Source: Butyrivibrio sp.
GTDB lineage: Bacteria > Bacillota > Clostridia > Lachnospirales > Lachnospiraceae
Reading direction: 5' to 3'
NCBI GenBank assembly: GCA_017446685.1
Contig: JAFSQI010000106.1
Coordinates: 68,351 to 132,350, forward strand
DNA: 64,000 nucleotides
The notes under the pieces were generated by a model that ran no database searches, was not told where the DNA came from, and was given only the letters and a program-made list of their open reading frames with translations. Below, piece by piece: positions 17,977 to 26,812 of the stretch (the first letter of the stretch is position 1; the number at the start of each line of letters is the position of its first letter). A program made the translations under genes and the position numbers.

Positions 17977-18339
17977 ATGGAAACTGTATATGATTTTACT
18001 TTACCTAAGGGTTTTTTGGATTCACATGGGGAACTTCACAGAAGAGGAAGAATGAGACTGGCAACAGCCGGAGACGAAATTTCTGCAACAAGAGACCCAA
18101 GAGTTTTAGCAAATCCTTCTTTTCTTACGATTGTTCTTTTAAGTAAAGTTATTACGGAACTTGAAGGCCTTGATGCTGTTACAGCAACTACAATAGAGCA
18201 GCTCTTTACTGCGGATCTTGCATTTTTACAGGATATGTATCAAAAAATAAATGATATAGAACCACCTGTAATGCAATGTGTTTGTCCCGATTGCGGCAGA
18301 ACTTTTGAGGTTCCGATAAATTTTACACAGGAGGGCTAA
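17977..18339 (+). CDS. Hub assembly chaperone-like protein, zinc-ribbon end (frameshift donor)
   Basis: 120 residues, with a strong ribosome binding site (AAGGAGAG) before the ATG. It resembles the T4-family baseplate hub assembly chaperone proteins of CIS clusters: an N-terminal LPKGFLDSHGELHRRGRMR, a helical middle around LSKVITELEGL, and a terminal CVCPDCGRTFEV that looks like half a zinc ribbon. Near its 3' end lies the heptamer A AAT TTT (18318-18324, in the reading frame), where a -1 slip would join it to the next reading frame and give a 187-residue product (17977-18539). Both products together would copy the lambda G/GT logic. The unshifted protein ends INFTQEG. Confidence 0.75.
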   Translation: METVYDFTLPKGFLDSHGELHRRGRMRLATAGDEISATRDPRVLANPSFLTIVLLSKVITELEGLDAVTATTIEQLFTADLAFLQDMYQKINDIEPPVMQCVCPDCGRTFEVPINFTQEG

Positions 18340-18539
18340 GGCTCTATCCAAAGGATGATCTCTATAGAGAGATGAGCTTTATTTCATACTATTTCCATTG
18401 GAGCCAGGATGAAGTGATGAAGCTTGAACATGCCGAAAGAAGGAAATGGTGTGAAGAGATTTCCGGAATAAACAAGAGCCTTAATCCCTCAAAGAAGAAT
18501 AAAGAAAAAAGTATTCTTGATATGAAACCCAGCAGGTAG
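18309..18539 (+). CDS. DUF6760-like reading frame, probably made by -1 frameshift
   Basis: This frame is open from 18309 to the TAG at 18537-18539 and encodes a segment (YPKDDLYREMSFISYYFHW, then MKLEHAERRKWCEEISGIN) that looks like the small DUF6760 family found beside CIS chaperone genes. It has no ATG, GTG or TTG before the conserved part. The AGGAGGG at 18329-18335 has no start codon in this frame at a usable distance. The first ATG (18372) would drop the conserved YPKDDLYRE and would leave 55 residues. Entry by -1 slip at 18318-18324 fits best. An alternative is a real deletion or assembly error. Confidence 0.6.
   Translation, partial: GSDKFYTGGLRLYPKDDLYREMSFISYYFHWSQDEVMKLEHAERRKWCEEISGINKSLNPSKKNKEKSILDMKPSR
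18318..18349 (+). promoter_or_regulatory. Candidate programmed -1 ribosomal frameshift site
   Basis: The heptamer AAATTTT (18318-18324) is read as A AAT TTT in the chaperone frame, a canonical X XXY YYZ slippery sequence. Seven bases later AGGGC (18332-18336) can pair with GCTCT (18341-18345) around TAAG, including one G-T pair, and GG (18330-18331) can extend onto CC (18348-18349) over a two-base bulge. The spacing and position match known stimulatory stem-loops. The zero-frame stop TAA lies in the loop, and the -1 frame continues for 71 codons. Confidence 0.6.
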
Positions 18540-18553
18540 ATGAGGAAGAGTAA

Positions 18554-19885
18554 ATGCCAAGAAGTTATCTAAGTTTAGAAAATGGAAAAACTAAAATTAC
18601 AAAGGGATCTGATAATGCCTATAGCAAGACAGAAAGTTTTATGTTAGGCAATACAGATTTTGATGCAATTTACAATCCTATAACAGCTTTTAACTTTGTA
18701 CTTGAAGTTGAAGGTGTATATTTTCTGCCTCTAAAAAGTATCAGAACATTTACTAAAGAAAACGAATATGAATATATACGTGAAGGTGGTGTAAACGATT
18801 ATGTTCATATGAAAAGAAAGCCCATATCCAAGCCGTTTACATTTCAGGTTGAAAAATATATAGGAACAGAAAGATTTCTAGATCCTCTGGCGAATGGAAC
18901 GGAGCTTGTTTTACCACTTGTTCTTTATATTTACAGGCATAAATCCAGGCAGGGAATTTCTGAGTCTGCTCCTGCTTTTCCGGCACGTATATATATCTTT
19001 ACCGGTTGCACTGTAATGAGTAAGGAATATGGAGAATTAAACGCTGAAAAGAGCGGGCTTTTGACAGAAGTGACCACAATAGCCTATAGGGAGTTGATTG
19101 TTATTCCTAATCCAAAACAGTCTGGCTCTGAACTTACAGAATGGGGATTTGATGAAAAGAATTTAACCAAAAATAAATATGCAATACCTTCTCCTTTAGA
19201 CCAGGATTCAGAAACTAACAGATATAAAGCCGTACCTGCTAAACAGGGACTGCCAAAGGTTTCTGCAAAAGAAAAATTTGATACATTGGTAAAACCCGCA
19301 TGGAATGGTAATAATGGTGCTGCTCGCAAATATGCTTATCAAATTTTGAATAATAAAAATTTAGAAGACAAAGATAATGAAAATGTCTATATCTATCCTG
19401 ATGATAAAGACTATGAACTGGATAAATCCGGTAAATTGCCAAGTTGGAAAAAGACAAGTACTGCCAGTTTAAACAGACCTGCGTGGGATGGAAATTATGG
19501 TGTTAAACCAAGAAATGCTGAAAGATCCGAACCCGATATAGCTGATAAAACGTATAAGGTAAATGAAGGCGTACTTCCAAGAGTAACCAGACAAGAGAAT
19601 TCGTATCTTTATAAACAGCCCTGGAGTGGTAAAGACGGAGCAGTTCCCAAACATGCTTTAAGTGCTGCACCAGATGCTGCGGACAATACCTATTCTGTTA
19701 GAGAGGGAGCATATCCAAGGGTTACAAGAAAAGATACCTCAAAGTTAAATAAGCCATCATGGATAGGGACAGACGGTGCTGTTACAAGATATGCCATAGA
19801 TAATTCAAAAGGCAAACCAAAAACAACACCTGTAAAATGGCCGCCAACAGAGCGTGCCTTAAAAGCTAATTCATTAAAAAAATGA
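18554..19885 (+). CDS. Second tube-family protein with repeated C-terminal tail
   Basis: 443 residues. Residues about 35-210 resemble gp19-type tube proteins (ITAFNFVLEVEGVYFLPLKSI, with ELIVIPNP closing the fold), like the tube-initiator paralogues of other CIS, which join the hub to the tube. The C-terminal 230 residues are an unusual extension of about four units, each with a W-x-G-x-x-G-[AV] core: AWNGNNGAARKYA, AWDGNYGVKPRNA, PWSGKDGAVPKHA and SWIGTDGAVTRYA, separated by about 45-80 residues. Between them runs a second repeated phrase, KVNEGVLPRVTRQ and SVREGAYPRVTRK. A tail of this kind could face the tube interior or dock cargo. No known domain matched by eye. Confidence 0.7.
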   Translation: MPRSYLSLENGKTKITKGSDNAYSKTESFMLGNTDFDAIYNPITAFNFVLEVEGVYFLPLKSIRTFTKENEYEYIREGGVNDYVHMKRKPISKPFTFQVEKYIGTERFLDPLANGTELVLPLVLYIYRHKSRQGISESAPAFPARIYIFTGCTVMSKEYGELNAEKSGLLTEVTTIAYRELIVIPNPKQSGSELTEWGFDEKNLTKNKYAIPSPLDQDSETNRYKAVPAKQGLPKVSAKEKFDTLVKPAWNGNNGAARKYAYQILNNKNLEDKDNENVYIYPDDKDYELDKSGKLPSWKKTSTASLNRPAWDGNYGVKPRNAERSEPDIADKTYKVNEGVLPRVTRQENSYLYKQPWSGKDGAVPKHALSAAPDAADNTYSVREGAYPRVTRKDTSKLNKPSWIGTDGAVTRYAIDNSKGKPKTTPVKWPPTERALKANSLKK

Positions 19886-19900
19886 CAGGACAATAAATAA

Positions 19901-22459
19901 ATGCTAACTATTTCCTCACCAATTGAGATAAAAGCAAAAACCGCATATATAAATGACCCAGAAGCCTTTTATCAAAGGATAGTGGGAAATTATTCTTTAA
20001 TTGAAACCAGAATTGATGAAGAAGATCTTCTTCATATTGCTACAACGCCTCCTGAAATATATGTAACAGAAGGTGAAGGTATGAGTAGTCTTCTGGTCCA
20101 GAATCAAAGAAATGAAAATAATATCCAGAAGGTCAATATTATTAATAACGTTTTAAATAGAATTGTTGCTTCTGCCAATGTTGAATTATCATATCAGGAC
20201 AGAGTCTTTATAAGCGATGCGCTATATAAACTCGGAATAAAAGATGACAGAAAATTCATGAACGCTTTTTATAAAATGGCCGAAGAAACTAATAATGTTA
20301 GTTCTCTCATAAGTCTTTATTTTGAAAAGGGTGAAGGCATCAAGGAGCTAATGTCTGAATTGGAAATCCGTAGCAGGAGAGATACAATCACGGAGAATAG
20401 TGAAATAATTCGTGAAAGAGAGAATGTTCTTTACTCAAGAGTTATGGACAGGTTACATACTGGTGAGATATATCAGATAGTTTCAAACTATAATAGGACA
20501 ACTGAAGAAAATGAAATTGATGCAAGAGAATATTCAATCTCAAACCAGACGTATACTGCTCAACACATGCTTTTGTCTCTTCTTAGGGAAAGTGCCGGAG
20601 TTGCTGACACAGATGAAATTTATCTTGATAATAGTTTATATGAAGAAAATATCGATACAGAAAATAATACCGATATCAATGTAAAAAATGATATTACAAG
20701 AGCATTACTCTTTGATATGTTAAAAAATCTTTATCATACCGGAATAGATAAATTTATAAACAAAAATGATATTTATTATAACTTTACGGATACATTTTAC
20801 GGTTCATCCAATGAAACTTTTTTAAGACTGGTTAATAACAGTATTATTCACAAATTCAGTCCCGAGGAAAGATATTATTCAGGATATGAAAATAACTTTT
20901 TAAACAGAACAGAAATAAGTCTTTTGCAGAAGATGGGAACTGATGATGATTATGAAACTGAGCTGATTGAACTGACTAAAGTTCTTAGTGATCTAAATGT
21001 TAATAATGCAAAAAAATATGAAAATTATAATTTCTTTTTGGAAAACAGAACTGAAAACCGATTAGCAAACATGTTTTTACAAAGCCCGGATAAGCTTACA
21101 CGAGAAAAAATAGATTTATTACTTCCATATGAATCTGAGGAATATTCCGGTATAGATAATGAAAAAGCCAATAATACTACAATAAATAATCAGTTTGATA
21201 TAAATACAAATGAATACAGTATTTTATTAGACAGACTTACAAGCCGACTACATGACCGTGTTATAGAAAAAGAAATGAATCAGAAAGCTAAGGAAATTTC
21301 TGACAGGCAACAGGCTGATTTGTTGGTTTTCCTTGAAAGTAAAGGAGTAATAATTAATGATCAGGTTGTAGATAAAACTTCTGAGCTGATTAATTATATA
21401 AATAATCAATACTCTTCAGAGGAAAAGCTTGCAAATAATACTACAAAGGTTAAGGAATTCCTTAATACATTTAGTAGTATTCAATCTGATAATTTTACAG
21501 AGTATGAAAAAGAAATTGAGAAGATTATTGAAAGAAATGATGCTACGCTTATTAATAACATTGGCAAATTAAGTGAAGATTTTAAAGAACCTGAAATTAT
21601 TGCTGAAGAAAAAAATGAACTATCAGATGAAGATGTTAAGAAAATCACTGAGTCGGTAAATGCAATAAACATTCAGAATGAGCAAAGACGGATAGAATAT
21701 ATCAAGACTTTGGAAACTCTTCAAAAAAGAGAACAGGCTCAATCTGTAGGAAATGGTCTCAAACAGACAAGGAAGGATGCAATTTTAGCACTTAATAATC
21801 CTGAAAAATTAAAAGAAGAGTTAGCAGAAAGACAGGAAAACAGAAACAGGAAGCAGGCTCAGATAATTCAGCAGATGCAGCAGATTTTCCCAAATCAGAC
21901 GGCCGAAATATATCAGCTTATAAATGAATATTATGGTGGTAATTTTGATCTTATTCAAAATAATATCATGCGTCCGGCTGAAACCGGAGAACTTCTTTAT
22001 GATATAAATGAAGCAGAGAGAATGTCATCTTCTTTTGAAAATAAGAAGAGTCAGGAAGAAAGGGAAACTGCTGAATTTTTGCAAAGAATTAAAGAAGAAA
22101 AGAATTCTCAGCGACAGAGAAGAAAGACAGAATCATTTAATGTACCTGTAGAAACTGTCCATAGGACTACAGAGACACTTACTACAGAGGAATTAAATGA
22201 TCAGATATCTCAGTTACAAAACAGTATTTCCAGACAAATCAATAAAGAAATAAGAACTGAGCAGATAACTGAAAATAATATAATAAATCAAAACGTTACC
22301 ACATCTAATGAAACTATAAAAAAACAGATAAGTAGTTACGATATTGAAAAAATGATTGAAAATGGTGTGAAGCAGCAAATGAACACAATTAGCAATCAGG
22401 TTATAGGAAAATTGGAACGTCAGATGCGAAATGAAAAAGCAAGGCGTGGTTATACTTGA
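19901..22459 (+). CDS. Large coiled-coil CIS protein, tape-measure candidate
   Basis: 852 residues, very rich in Asn, Glu, Ile and Lys, with long helical and coiled-coil stretches (about 530-760) and no membrane segment. The N-terminus (MLTISSPIEIKAKTAYINDPEAFYQ) is not one I recognise. The last 40 residues (MIENGVKQQMNTISNQVIGKLE and NEKARRG) resemble the amphipathic tail of helical proteins found near baseplate genes in other CIS clusters. No other long helical protein lies in the structural block, so this is the best tape-measure candidate. A classical tape measure would usually show hydrophobic helices, which are absent here, so the call is tentative. Start at an ATG with only a weak purine stretch upstream. 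Confidence 0.5.
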   Translation: MLTISSPIEIKAKTAYINDPEAFYQRIVGNYSLIETRIDEEDLLHIATTPPEIYVTEGEGMSSLLVQNQRNENNIQKVNIINNVLNRIVASANVELSYQDRVFISDALYKLGIKDDRKFMNAFYKMAEETNNVSSLISLYFEKGEGIKELMSELEIRSRRDTITENSEIIRERENVLYSRVMDRLHTGEIYQIVSNYNRTTEENEIDAREYSISNQTYTAQHMLLSLLRESAGVADTDEIYLDNSLYEENIDTENNTDINVKNDITRALLFDMLKNLYHTGIDKFINKNDIYYNFTDTFYGSSNETFLRLVNNSIIHKFSPEERYYSGYENNFLNRTEISLLQKMGTDDDYETELIELTKVLSDLNVNNAKKYENYNFFLENRTENRLANMFLQSPDKLTREKIDLLLPYESEEYSGIDNEKANNTTINNQFDINTNEYSILLDRLTSRLHDRVIEKEMNQKAKEISDRQQADLLVFLESKGVIINDQVVDKTSELINYINNQYSSEEKLANNTTKVKEFLNTFSSIQSDNFTEYEKEIEKIIERNDATLINNIGKLSEDFKEPEIIAEEKNELSDEDVKKITESVNAINIQNEQRRIEYIKTLETLQKREQAQSVGNGLKQTRKDAILALNNPEKLKEELAERQENRNRKQAQIIQQMQQIFPNQTAEIYQLINEYYGGNFDLIQNNIMRPAETGELLYDINEAERMSSSFENKKSQEERETAEFLQRIKEEKNSQRQRRKTESFNVPVETVHRTTETLTTEELNDQISQLQNSISRQINKEIRTEQITENNIINQNVTTSNETIKKQISSYDIEKMIENGVKQQMNTISNQVIGKLERQMRNEKARRGYT

Positions 22460-22474
22460 TAGTGGAGGTGCTAT

Positions 22475-23398
22475 ATGCCCGGAGCACTTGATAATTTCGG
22501 TTCGAGTCTAAAAGGATTGATTGCAGACGGAGCCGGTGAAAAGGCAATATTATATATTTATATGGCAGATATTAGTACTACTGATGATGATGAACAGGAA
22601 TTTCAAGACCTAAAGAACTTAGAAGCAAGTTTAATAAAGAAAACACAAAAAAAGCTTGGAATAAGTGATTCATGGAAAAACTCATTTTCAAATGCAGGTT
22701 CAAGCATTTCTTCATCATTTAAATCTACCTTTTCTAATGGTGGAAAAAACAGCGATACTATTGCAGAAGTAGATAAAGAATACAAAAATTTTGTTAAATT
22801 TACTGTTCAGTATAATCCTGAAACCATTTCAATTACTACTTTAAAAGGATGGCAGGAAAAAAAGATAAAAAACGAAGGCGGAGATGGTCTTGATAATCTG
22901 CGAGGATATGACGTAAAAGGAAAAACAAAATTATCATTTGATCTTGTTTTTGATGATGTTGATAATATGAATGCTTTTTTGCTCAATGATATTGTTAATA
23001 TGAATGTTACAAATGCTGCTAAAAAAGGGCTTCATGCTTTACAACACGGAAAATCAGATTATAGTGTCCGCAAACGCATGGATGCAATTATGTCACTTCT
23101 TTGTTCAACTGATACACAACATGTTATTTTTTTCTGGTCAAAAATGTGTTTTAGAGGAATGATTACTGAAGTAAGAAATACTTACACTATGTTTAATCCT
23201 AAGGGCAATCCTATAAGAGGAAATATGCATATTGAAATCACACAGGATTCTGATAAGAGCACAGACTTTGGTTATACTGAAAATTACTGGAATAATGCTT
23301 TTGATAAATGTTTTAAAAATAGTAAAGAGAATTTTAATGGTAATCATGAATATAACAATCAGTATACAAATAACAGTTTTCTTAATTTTAGTATATGA
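22475..23398 (+). CDS. CIS_tube-family baseplate adaptor 1
   Basis: 307 residues. The family signature is the strand FTVQYNPETISI (about 108-120), followed by a central KTKLSFDLVFDDVDNM and a late VIFFWSKMCFRGMITEVRNTYTMFNPKGNPIRG. These proteins (Afp7/Pvc7-like) sit between the hub and the tube. Many carry a C-terminal LysM domain; this one does not. A Ser/Asn-rich insertion lies near residues 65-90. It is a diverged paralogue of the following gene, with which it shares the FxVQ(Y/F)NP strand and the MFNxxGxPIR turn. Confidence 0.82.
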   Translation: MPGALDNFGSSLKGLIADGAGEKAILYIYMADISTTDDDEQEFQDLKNLEASLIKKTQKKLGISDSWKNSFSNAGSSISSSFKSTFSNGGKNSDTIAEVDKEYKNFVKFTVQYNPETISITTLKGWQEKKIKNEGGDGLDNLRGYDVKGKTKLSFDLVFDDVDNMNAFLLNDIVNMNVTNAAKKGLHALQHGKSDYSVRKRMDAIMSLLCSTDTQHVIFFWSKMCFRGMITEVRNTYTMFNPKGNPIRGNMHIEITQDSDKSTDFGYTENYWNNAFDKCFKNSKENFNGNHEYNNQYTNNSFLNFSI

Positions 23399-23421
23399 TT
23401 ATGTGTTAAAAGAGGAATTTT

Positions 23422-24327
23422 ATGGGTATTTTAGATTCACTTAAAGCCGCAGCAGGTGTTGTTGAGAAAGCAGTTATCATAATAGGTGATACTTCTGAAG
23501 TTGCAATTAATGAGACGGCAGCAACTAATCCCAGTGCCGGCTCCGGCTTTGGTGCAGTTCCAGGGATTGGTTCTAATTTAGACAAATTAAAAGAATATAC
23601 TGAAGAAGCCATTGTTGGAAGTATGCTTACCAGTGACCAAAAAAAATCTGATCATAAATTTGAAATGATTGGTAAGGTAAAAAAATACAGATTTGAAGTT
23701 CAGTTTAATCCTGCGGAAGTTACAATTTCAGGATATGGTGGTGAAATGCTTCCAATGCAGAATTATATACAACATGGCTCAAATAATAAGCAAAATAATC
23801 AAAACAACAATGTAAATTCTAACAATAATTTAGATCCTAAGAAAAAGCGAAAAGCTATTGGGTCGAGAATGGCGGCATCTGATATCAGAATAACTATGAA
23901 CTTTAAACTTATTTTTGATAAAGTTGATCCGCAGGATGCTTTTTATTCAGATAAATTTACACTAGGGACAACAAGTATAGCACAGGGAGCTGGTAAAGCA
24001 ATAGCAAAAGCAGTTAAGAAGGATAATTCTGTTCAAAATGAAGTTGAGGCTCTTCACGCTATAGCAAGGAGTTCCCAAAAAAGACTGGCATTATTTATAT
24101 GGGGCGATATGGTTTATGAAGGTGTCATAAATTCTGTGAGTTCTAATTATGTTATGTTTAATGTCAATGGAGAACCGATTAGGGCATACGTTAACATGGG
24201 TATGGTTCTTTATTCGGAGAATGACCTTGGAAAGAACATATCTCGTTGGAGAGGTGAATATAACAGATCTATTTATTCTATGAAGAGTGATATATCTAAT
24301 ACTCTTAATGCAGGTATAGGAAGTTGA
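23422..24327 (+). CDS. CIS_tube-family baseplate adaptor 2
   Basis: 301 residues, same family as the gene before it: FEVQFNPAEVTI (about 92-103), ITMNFKLIFDKVDPQDAF, LALFIWGDMVYEGVINSVSSNY and VMFNVNGEPIRAYVNM. An Asn-rich loop (about 118-138) interrupts the first half. No LysM domain is present. Two successive copies suggest two different adaptor layers between hub and tube. A good GAGG ribosome binding site precedes the ATG, 23 bases after the previous stop. Confidence 0.8.
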   Translation: MGILDSLKAAAGVVEKAVIIIGDTSEVAINETAATNPSAGSGFGAVPGIGSNLDKLKEYTEEAIVGSMLTSDQKKSDHKFEMIGKVKKYRFEVQFNPAEVTISGYGGEMLPMQNYIQHGSNNKQNNQNNNVNSNNNLDPKKKRKAIGSRMAASDIRITMNFKLIFDKVDPQDAFYSDKFTLGTTSIAQGAGKAIAKAVKKDNSVQNEVEALHAIARSSQKRLALFIWGDMVYEGVINSVSSNYVMFNVNGEPIRAYVNMGMVLYSENDLGKNISRWRGEYNRSIYSMKSDISNTLNAGIGS

Positions 24328-24347
24328 TGGGAGGAAAATAAAGCCAT

Positions 24348-25499
24348 ATGGCAGCATTGGATTTGGAGCAGTTATACAAGAAATATGAGGGCTTTTATTA
24401 TCCTATAGCCAGAGTTTATATAGGCGGTTCAAATCCTGAAGAGGACAAAAAACTTAAAATTCAGGTAATTGATTATGTGGTTGAAATTACCAGCGATTTA
24501 AAAGCAGGTATAGCATCTTTTTCGCTTACTAACGTTTATAATTCAGGTTCTGGTTCTTTTAAAGTAAAAGATTTAAAAAAATATATTTCTCTTGGTCTTG
24601 ACGTAAAGATTTTAATGGGACATGGATCAAGTATAACAGAAGTATTTAAAGGATACATAGCCAGAGTGGATTTTGAATATAATAATGAAATTACGGCTGG
24701 GGCATATATAAGAATAACCGCAATGGACATAAAAGGAATTATGATGGCGAATAATAATTCCAAACGACTAAAAGCAAATTATTACTGCGATGCTGTCAAA
24801 GAAATACTTGATAAGAGTACATATCAGGCTCTTAAAAATGCTAACATTGTTGATAGTATATCTATTTCCAATACTCCTGATAAGCCAGAGGGTGGAGGTG
24901 CCGGACAAACCCCTGATATTAGAATTGAAATGGTTGCGGAAAGCGACTATGAATTTGTAGTAAAAGCAGCAAAAAAATTCAATTTTGAATTTTTTACCAT
25001 TGGAGGAAACATTGCTTTTAGGAAAGCGAAGGCAAATACACAGGAACTTGCTGAAATAACACCTTCAGATATGATCATTACTTATAATATCGGATATGAT
25101 ATTACTGGTCTGGTCGGTGAAGTAAAGGTTAGAACTCTTGATATTGGTAAAGCCTCTAAAATAGAAGTAAAAAAGAAAAATACCGGAAAATTTTCTTTGG
25201 GTTCAAAGGCAAAACCGCTTATATCAGGACAGTCCTATGTATATATAGATTCGTCAATTGAAACTCAGGCTGAGGCAGAAAAACGAGCAGAATATATTCT
25301 TGAAGATATTTCCTACAGACTCGGTTCACTTTCAATGACATTAAAAGGAATGCCAGAATTTGTTCCCGGCAGATTTATAAAATTAAAGGGATTTGGTGAT
25401 GGTATTTCAAACACATATTACATTACCGATGTTATTCATGAATTTGATAATGGTGGAAAATATGTGACTACAATACTTGGAAAAGCTTCAACGCTCTAG
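24348..25499 (+). CDS. Baseplate hub protein (gpD/gp27-like)
   Basis: 383 residues of the phage late-control gpD family. Recognisable parts are the N-terminal hub barrel (YYPIARVYIGG to ITAMDIKGIMMANN), the KANYYCDAVKEILDKS helix, DIRIEMVAESDYEFVVKAAKKFNFEFFT and the late VPGRFIKLKGFGDGISNTYYITDVIHEFDNGGKY region. It forms the trimeric hub that holds the spike. In VgrG and some other CIS the hub and spike are fused; here they are separate genes, 10 bases apart, as in phages. Confidence 0.88.
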   Translation: MAALDLEQLYKKYEGFYYPIARVYIGGSNPEEDKKLKIQVIDYVVEITSDLKAGIASFSLTNVYNSGSGSFKVKDLKKYISLGLDVKILMGHGSSITEVFKGYIARVDFEYNNEITAGAYIRITAMDIKGIMMANNNSKRLKANYYCDAVKEILDKSTYQALKNANIVDSISISNTPDKPEGGGAGQTPDIRIEMVAESDYEFVVKAAKKFNFEFFTIGGNIAFRKAKANTQELAEITPSDMIITYNIGYDITGLVGEVKVRTLDIGKASKIEVKKKNTGKFSLGSKAKPLISGQSYVYIDSSIETQAEAEKRAEYILEDISYRLGSLSMTLKGMPEFVPGRFIKLKGFGDGISNTYYITDVIHEFDNGGKYVTTILGKASTL

Positions 25500-25509
25500 G
25501 AGGTTTTTG

Positions 25510-26322
25510 ATGCCGTTTTTTGACATTGTTGATGATGTTGCTAAGCATCAGCTTGAAAAAAATGATATGGGGGACAACCGTATAAACGGAGCACTTGTTT
25601 GTACTGTTGTAAAAAATTATGACAAAGAGAAACAGGGATTTGTCCAGGTAAATATTACTACAAGAGATTATGAAGAAAATAAACTTGTCTGGGCAAGAAT
25701 GGCTCTTAATTATGGTGGTGATAAATGGGGAGAATACTTTATTCCTGAAGTTGGAGATCAGGTAATTGTTGTTTTTGAGCAGGGCAACATTGAAAGAGCC
25801 TTTGTTATTGGGGCTATTCCTAAATCCAATTCGAGTTTTATGTCGGGAGCTTTTGATGAAAACAATAAGATAAAAAGAATTAAGTCTAAAAACGGAAACA
25901 CCATAGATATAATTGATAATAAGGAAGGCGAAGGTGATAATGACAAAATCACTGTTACAACCTCGAAGGGACTACATAAAGTTGAAATAGACAATGAAAA
26001 GAAAAAAATACTAATTTCTGATAAAGATGGCAATAATAAGATTGAAATGAAAACAGAAAATGGTCAGATGGAGATAATTGCAAAACAAAAGCTGACCATA
26101 AAAGTTGGTGATAATATAAAGCTTATTATGAACGGAAGTAATGGAACAGTTACACTTGAATCCAATAAGCTCAAGATTTCTACAAACGATACTTCAGAAA
26201 TAAAATCCAATAACAGGGTAACCGTAGAAGGCGGAAATGTTTCTGTAAGTGGAAATTCCATGTTAAAGCTAAAAAGCAGTGGTCCTGTATCTGTAGAAGG
26301 TACGCCTATAAAGCTTGGATAA
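25510..26322 (+). CDS. Central spike protein (gpV/VgrG C-terminal-like)
   Basis: 270 residues from the ATG at 25510, which sits six bases after AGGAGG (25498-25503); an ATG at 25477 is open but lies inside the hub gene and has no site of its own. The first 110 residues are the OB-fold of baseplate assembly protein V (VNITTRDYEENKLVWARMA, EVGDQVIVVFEQGN, AFVIGAIP). The rest is a run of short beta-strands with repeated K-I-x-I/T-x-S patterns, the triple-stranded beta-helix of the needle, ending SVEGTPIKLG. The PAAR-like protein at 15220-15609 would cap it. Confidence 0.9.
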   Translation: MPFFDIVDDVAKHQLEKNDMGDNRINGALVCTVVKNYDKEKQGFVQVNITTRDYEENKLVWARMALNYGGDKWGEYFIPEVGDQVIVVFEQGNIERAFVIGAIPKSNSSFMSGAFDENNKIKRIKSKNGNTIDIIDNKEGEGDNDKITVTTSKGLHKVEIDNEKKKILISDKDGNNKIEMKTENGQMEIIAKQKLTIKVGDNIKLIMNGSNGTVTLESNKLKISTNDTSEIKSNNRVTVEGGNVSVSGNSMLKLKSSGPVSVEGTPIKLG

Positions 26323-26342
26323 ATATTTTACCGGAGGATATT

Positions 26343-26786
26343 ATGGAACAATCCTTTTTGGGAACTGGCGTTGCCTTCCCACCGCAAATTGATCCTGCAA
26401 CTGGCAGGTTTAAAATGAGCAGCGGCTCTCAGAGCGTCAAGGAATCAATTTATCTTATTTTGATGACGCAGGTAACAGAGAGACTTACCAGACCGGATTT
26501 TGGTACAGAAACTGCATCTTACGTTTTTATGGATGTAAATCTTACTGAGTTGACTATTATGAAAAGAGATTTGACAGAATCAATATTAAGACAGGAACCT
26601 CGTGTGGTTGATGTTGATATTGATACTCAGATGGAGCCTAATTCAGGATATATACTTATTAGTATTGATTATGTACTAGCTGAGAATAATCAGCGCGATA
26701 ATCTGGTATTTCCTTTCTATCTCAATGCTGAACCTGAGATAGATGATACTGAGGAATACTATGAACCTGATATTATTGAAACATAA
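26343..26786 (+). CDS. Baseplate wedge protein (GPW/gp25 family)
   Basis: 147 residues with the gp25 pattern: GVAFPPQIDPATGRFKMSSG, VKESIYLILMTQVTERLTRPDFGT (the sheath-like, lysozyme-like wedge core) and DLTESILRQEPRVVDVDI. gp25 links the baseplate to the first sheath ring and primes sheath assembly. The strongly conserved EPRV region is intact. The protein ends in an acidic tail. The ATG follows GGAGG at good spacing and the gene lies 20 bases after the spike. Confidence 0.9.
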   Translation: MEQSFLGTGVAFPPQIDPATGRFKMSSGSQSVKESIYLILMTQVTERLTRPDFGTETASYVFMDVNLTELTIMKRDLTESILRQEPRVVDVDIDTQMEPNSGYILISIDYVLAENNQRDNLVFPFYLNAEPEIDDTEEYYEPDIIET

Positions 26787-26812
26787 AATTATACAAAAGC
26801 AGGAATATTAAC

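Noticed and set aside
18372-18539. Separate small gene starting at the ATG at 18372.
   Set aside because: There is no good ribosome binding site, and the conserved YPKDDLYRE before it would be lost; the frameshift reading explains more. It is not fully excluded.
25477-25509. Upstream ATG as the start of the spike gene.
   Set aside because: The ATG at 25510 has an ideal AGGAGG site, and the extra 11 residues only overlap the hub gene.
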